From JANXQE01 sp035651635 (GTDB lineage: Bacteria; Verrucomicrobiota; Verrucomicrobiia; Limisphaerales; UBA8199): a DNA stretch of 41,693 nt. Made by a program: the position numbers and the translations under genes. Every line of letters starts with the position of its first letter. Positions within the stretch are counted from its first letter, which is position 1. Positions 40,212-41,693 of the stretch are shown here, piece after piece. The DNA lies in NCBI GenBank assembly GCA_035651635.1, contig DASRFK010000238.1, positions 1-41,693 on the forward strand. Direction: 5' to 3'. The notes beneath the pieces are model-generated. The model made no database searches and had not been told where the DNA came from. It saw only the letters and a program-made list of their open reading frames with translations.

Positions 40212-40562
40212 ATGAAACCGAATCTAATCGAAATGCAGATACAGTTGCATCGGCAGCACGCCGAGCGCCGTCTTACAACACCAAGGAAGTGCCCTGTCTG
40301 CACCGCTACGGAACTGGTGCCAGCGCAGAGGCGCGGGATTGAAATTGATTACTGTCCAAAATGCCGCGGTGTTTGGCTGGACCGTGGAGAGCTCGAAACG
40401 CTCATCGAACAAGCCGGCAACGGTGCACCCGAAATTCACATCCGATGCGGGCCCATCGCGGGTGATAAGAACGGTGGCCCACAGGTAGTCCCGACATTCA
40501 ATCATAGGTATCTGGGTCAGCCTGAGCGGAAGCGCTCCTGGCTGAGAGAAATCTTCGGCTGA
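40212..40562 (+). CDS. TFIIB-type zinc-ribbon protein (only in cassette copy 2)
   Basis: 116-aa protein with one zf-TFIIB domain: RKCPVCTATELVP and IDYCPKCRGVWLDRGELETL form the paired CxxC knuckles and the GVWLDRGEL motif typical of this family. A basic tail (QPERKRSWLREIFG) follows. Function of such proteins is mostly unknown; some bind nucleic acid. The corresponding position in cassette copy 1 lacks this gene: there the conserved leader ATCCGAACTTTAAC runs directly into the HPF-like gene. Confidence 0.8.
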   Translation: MKPNLIEMQIQLHRQHAERRLTTPRKCPVCTATELVPAQRRGIEIDYCPKCRGVWLDRGELETLIEQAGNGAPEIHIRCGPIAGDKNGGPQVVPTFNHRYLGQPERKRSWLREIFG

Positions 40563-40589
40563 TTAACCAAGCAACTTTCAAGAGAAATT

Positions 40590-40952
40590 ATGAACATCAT
40601 CGTGCGTTATTGCGGCCTGACCAAACGGGCCATCTGGCAAGAGTTGGTTGAAACGAAAATGAGAAAACTGCAGAACCTGGCAGGCATCGCGACGGCCCGG
40701 GTCACCCTGGAATGGCAACACGGAGTCAAACCGGCGTTTCGGGTGCTGACGCAGTTGGAAGTGCCAGGTCCTGATTTTCATGCCGAGGCCAGGGATCACA
40801 CCCTTCCGGCAGCCGTGGTCAAGGTGTTTAAGAGCCTTGAAAAGCAGATCCGTTCACGAAAGAACCGCCAGGCGGACAAATGGAAGACCAACGTGCGACT
40901 CGGGCTTAACTCAGTGCGCACATCCGCGGGCTTCCTGGGATCGAGGGCCTGA
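40590..40952 (+). CDS. HPF/RaiA-like ribosome hibernation protein (cassette copy 2)
   Basis: 120 aa, the same length as copy 1 and differing at scattered positions only (MNIIVRYCGLTKRAIWQELV against MNIIVKYCGLTKRAVWEELV). The core LEVPGPDFHAEARDHTLPAA and the basic helix SLEKQIRSRKNRQADKWKTN are preserved, so both copies should be functional. Expected role: binding idle 30S subunits in stationary phase. It lies 27 nt after the zinc-ribbon gene and 26 nt before the receiver gene. Confidence 0.85.
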   Translation: MNIIVRYCGLTKRAIWQELVETKMRKLQNLAGIATARVTLEWQHGVKPAFRVLTQLEVPGPDFHAEARDHTLPAAVVKVFKSLEKQIRSRKNRQADKWKTNVRLGLNSVRTSAGFLGSRA

Positions 40953-40978
40953 TACCGGGCTCCGACAGATCAGAGCTT

Positions 40979-41536
40979 ATGAATGCTCAATTCGCGGAAA
41001 TCAGAACACGCAACAGCGAATTCCTGCACGGCGTAACACAACTGTCGCCGTCATCCCACACGGCCTGCCGAACGATCTTGCTCATCAGGAATGACAGGGA
41101 GTTTGATCAGAACCTGCGTTCCCAGGCGAACACGCTCGGACTTTTCGTAGTAAGAGCCGAGCGTGCCGTCGGCACGCTTGCCATTTTGCAGGCCACCAAG
41201 CCTGAGGCGGTGCTTCTGGATCTGGATTTGCCAGACGAAGCAGCCTGGCAAATAGCCGACCTGGTGCTGGGCGAGCCTAGCTGTCCTGCAGTCATCATGC
41301 TCACCGGACGAATTGTTCAGTTCGATATACGGACTGCTCTCCGCGCCGGGGTTCTGGTGAGCAAAAGCGAATCTCCAGAACGAATTCTCGAAATCGTTGA
41401 AGAGAAGTTGGAACTCCCCGAAGCCAACCGCGCCGAACGAAACGCCATCCAAAGGGTGCTGATTCGCTGGCTGCGGCCCTCAGGTTGGGCCGGATCAACG
41501 ACCCCAGCGTTCCGGTGTTGGGGCATAAACGAATAA
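40979..41536 (+). CDS. Response-regulator receiver-like protein (cassette copy 2)
   Basis: 185 aa, a paralogue of 31470-32027. TILLIRNDREFDQNL replaces the usual acidic pair by one Asp; VLLDLDLPDEAAWQIADLVL has the phospho-Asp; VIMLTGRI the Thr; AGVLVSKSESPERI the Lys. There is no output domain; the protein ends in a conserved basic helix (AERNAIQRVLIRWLRP) and WGINE. It could signal by protein contact with its cassette partners. Confidence 0.8.
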   Translation: MNAQFAEIRTRNSEFLHGVTQLSPSSHTACRTILLIRNDREFDQNLRSQANTLGLFVVRAERAVGTLAILQATKPEAVLLDLDLPDEAAWQIADLVLGEPSCPAVIMLTGRIVQFDIRTALRAGVLVSKSESPERILEIVEEKLELPEANRAERNAIQRVLIRWLRPSGWAGSTTPAFRCWGINE

Positions 41537-41565
41537 ACAACAAACACGCAAGAAACAAAGAACCT

Positions 41566-41693
41566 ATGACAAAGACAAAGAACCAAAAATCAAACGGACA
41601 TGGCAACGGACAACAAGTTGTGCATGTGGAGTTCAGGCATCCAGGAGCGACAGCCGTCGCGATTGCTGGCACGTTCAATGACTGGCGCCCAGA
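41566..41693 (+). CDS. CBM48 / glycogen-binding domain protein (cassette copy 2), cut by window end
   Basis: The first 42 codons read a basic Gly/Asn-rich start (TKTKNQKSNGHGNG) followed by VVHVEFRHPGATAVAIAGTF and NDWRP, matching the gene at 31073-31447. This confirms that cassette copy 2 has the same gene order to its end. The rest lies beyond the window. Confidence 0.85.
   Translation, partial: MTKTKNQKSNGHGNGQQVVHVEFRHPGATAVAIAGTFNDWRP

Overview
The window looks like a chromosomal segment of a Verrucomicrobiota bacterium, probably near the Pedosphaera/Limisphaerales group. This is inferred from gene content: an ECF sigma factor of the TIGR02999 type beside a large Ser/Thr kinase with TPR repeats, a DUF1559-type pseudopilin, LamG-bearing secreted enzymes, interspersed GC-rich palindromic repeats and mostly weak Shine-Dalgarno sites. 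No rRNA or other phylogenetic marker is present apart from polA, pgk, tpiA and secG, so the taxonomy is tentative.

Layout. 1-6.4 kb (minus strand): housekeeping genes polA, pgk, tpiA and secG, then the 5' end of an oligopeptide-binding lipoprotein whose start abuts a block of interspersed repeats. 6.6-8.1 kb: a pirin, a palindromic repeat and decayed gene pieces. 8.1-13.3 kb: a signalling island with a free-standing copy of a kinase N-terminal domain, an ECF sigma factor, a 1141-residue receptor-like Ser/Thr kinase and a third, truncated kinase start fused to a truncated gene on the other strand. 13.9-16.8 kb: a hemerythrin and a secreted GH128-like/LamG protein. 17.0-18.8 kb: a DUF6932 two-gene unit followed by two frameshifted genes, one of them HNH. 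19.0-24.2 kb: an AraC regulator followed by a tight oxidoreductase operon (Zn alcohol dehydrogenase, SDR, aldo/keto reductase, hydroxynitrile-lyase-type cupin, RibD_C reductase). 24.3-29.1 kb: an accessory zone with an AbrB-Doc toxin-antitoxin pair, truncated genes, a 2H phosphoesterase, a pseudopilin gene with an in-frame TAA, and a series of intact-looking to decayed tRNA-like sequences, all on the minus strand. 29.3-31.0 kb: a CPA2/KefB-type antiporter.

The most striking structure is a multi-gene cassette present twice in opposite orientation, at 31.1-33.0 kb (minus) and 39.7-41.7 kb (plus, cut by the window end). Its gene order is: small exported protein, [TFIIB-type zinc-ribbon protein only in copy 2], HPF/RaiA-like ribosome-hibernation protein, degenerate response-regulator receiver, stand-alone CBM48/glycogen-binding domain. 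I know of no named system with this composition. Between the copies lie a conserved small Cys-rich protein, an SDR, an AI-2E transporter, an apparently exported rubrerythrin, a DUF2231 membrane protein and an OmpR-type two-component pair. Identical-design palindromes (GTTAGAAA/TTTCTAAC followed by CTTAA) precede the transporter and the rubrerythrin. I infer that this block is a stress and stationary-phase module: ribosome hibernation, peroxide defence, envelope sensing and carbohydrate binding.

The second notable theme is the minus-strand tRNA-like series. At least one member folds into a complete 72-nt cloverleaf. Several carry a T-loop starting TGC instead of TTC, and several truncated protein genes end or begin next to them.
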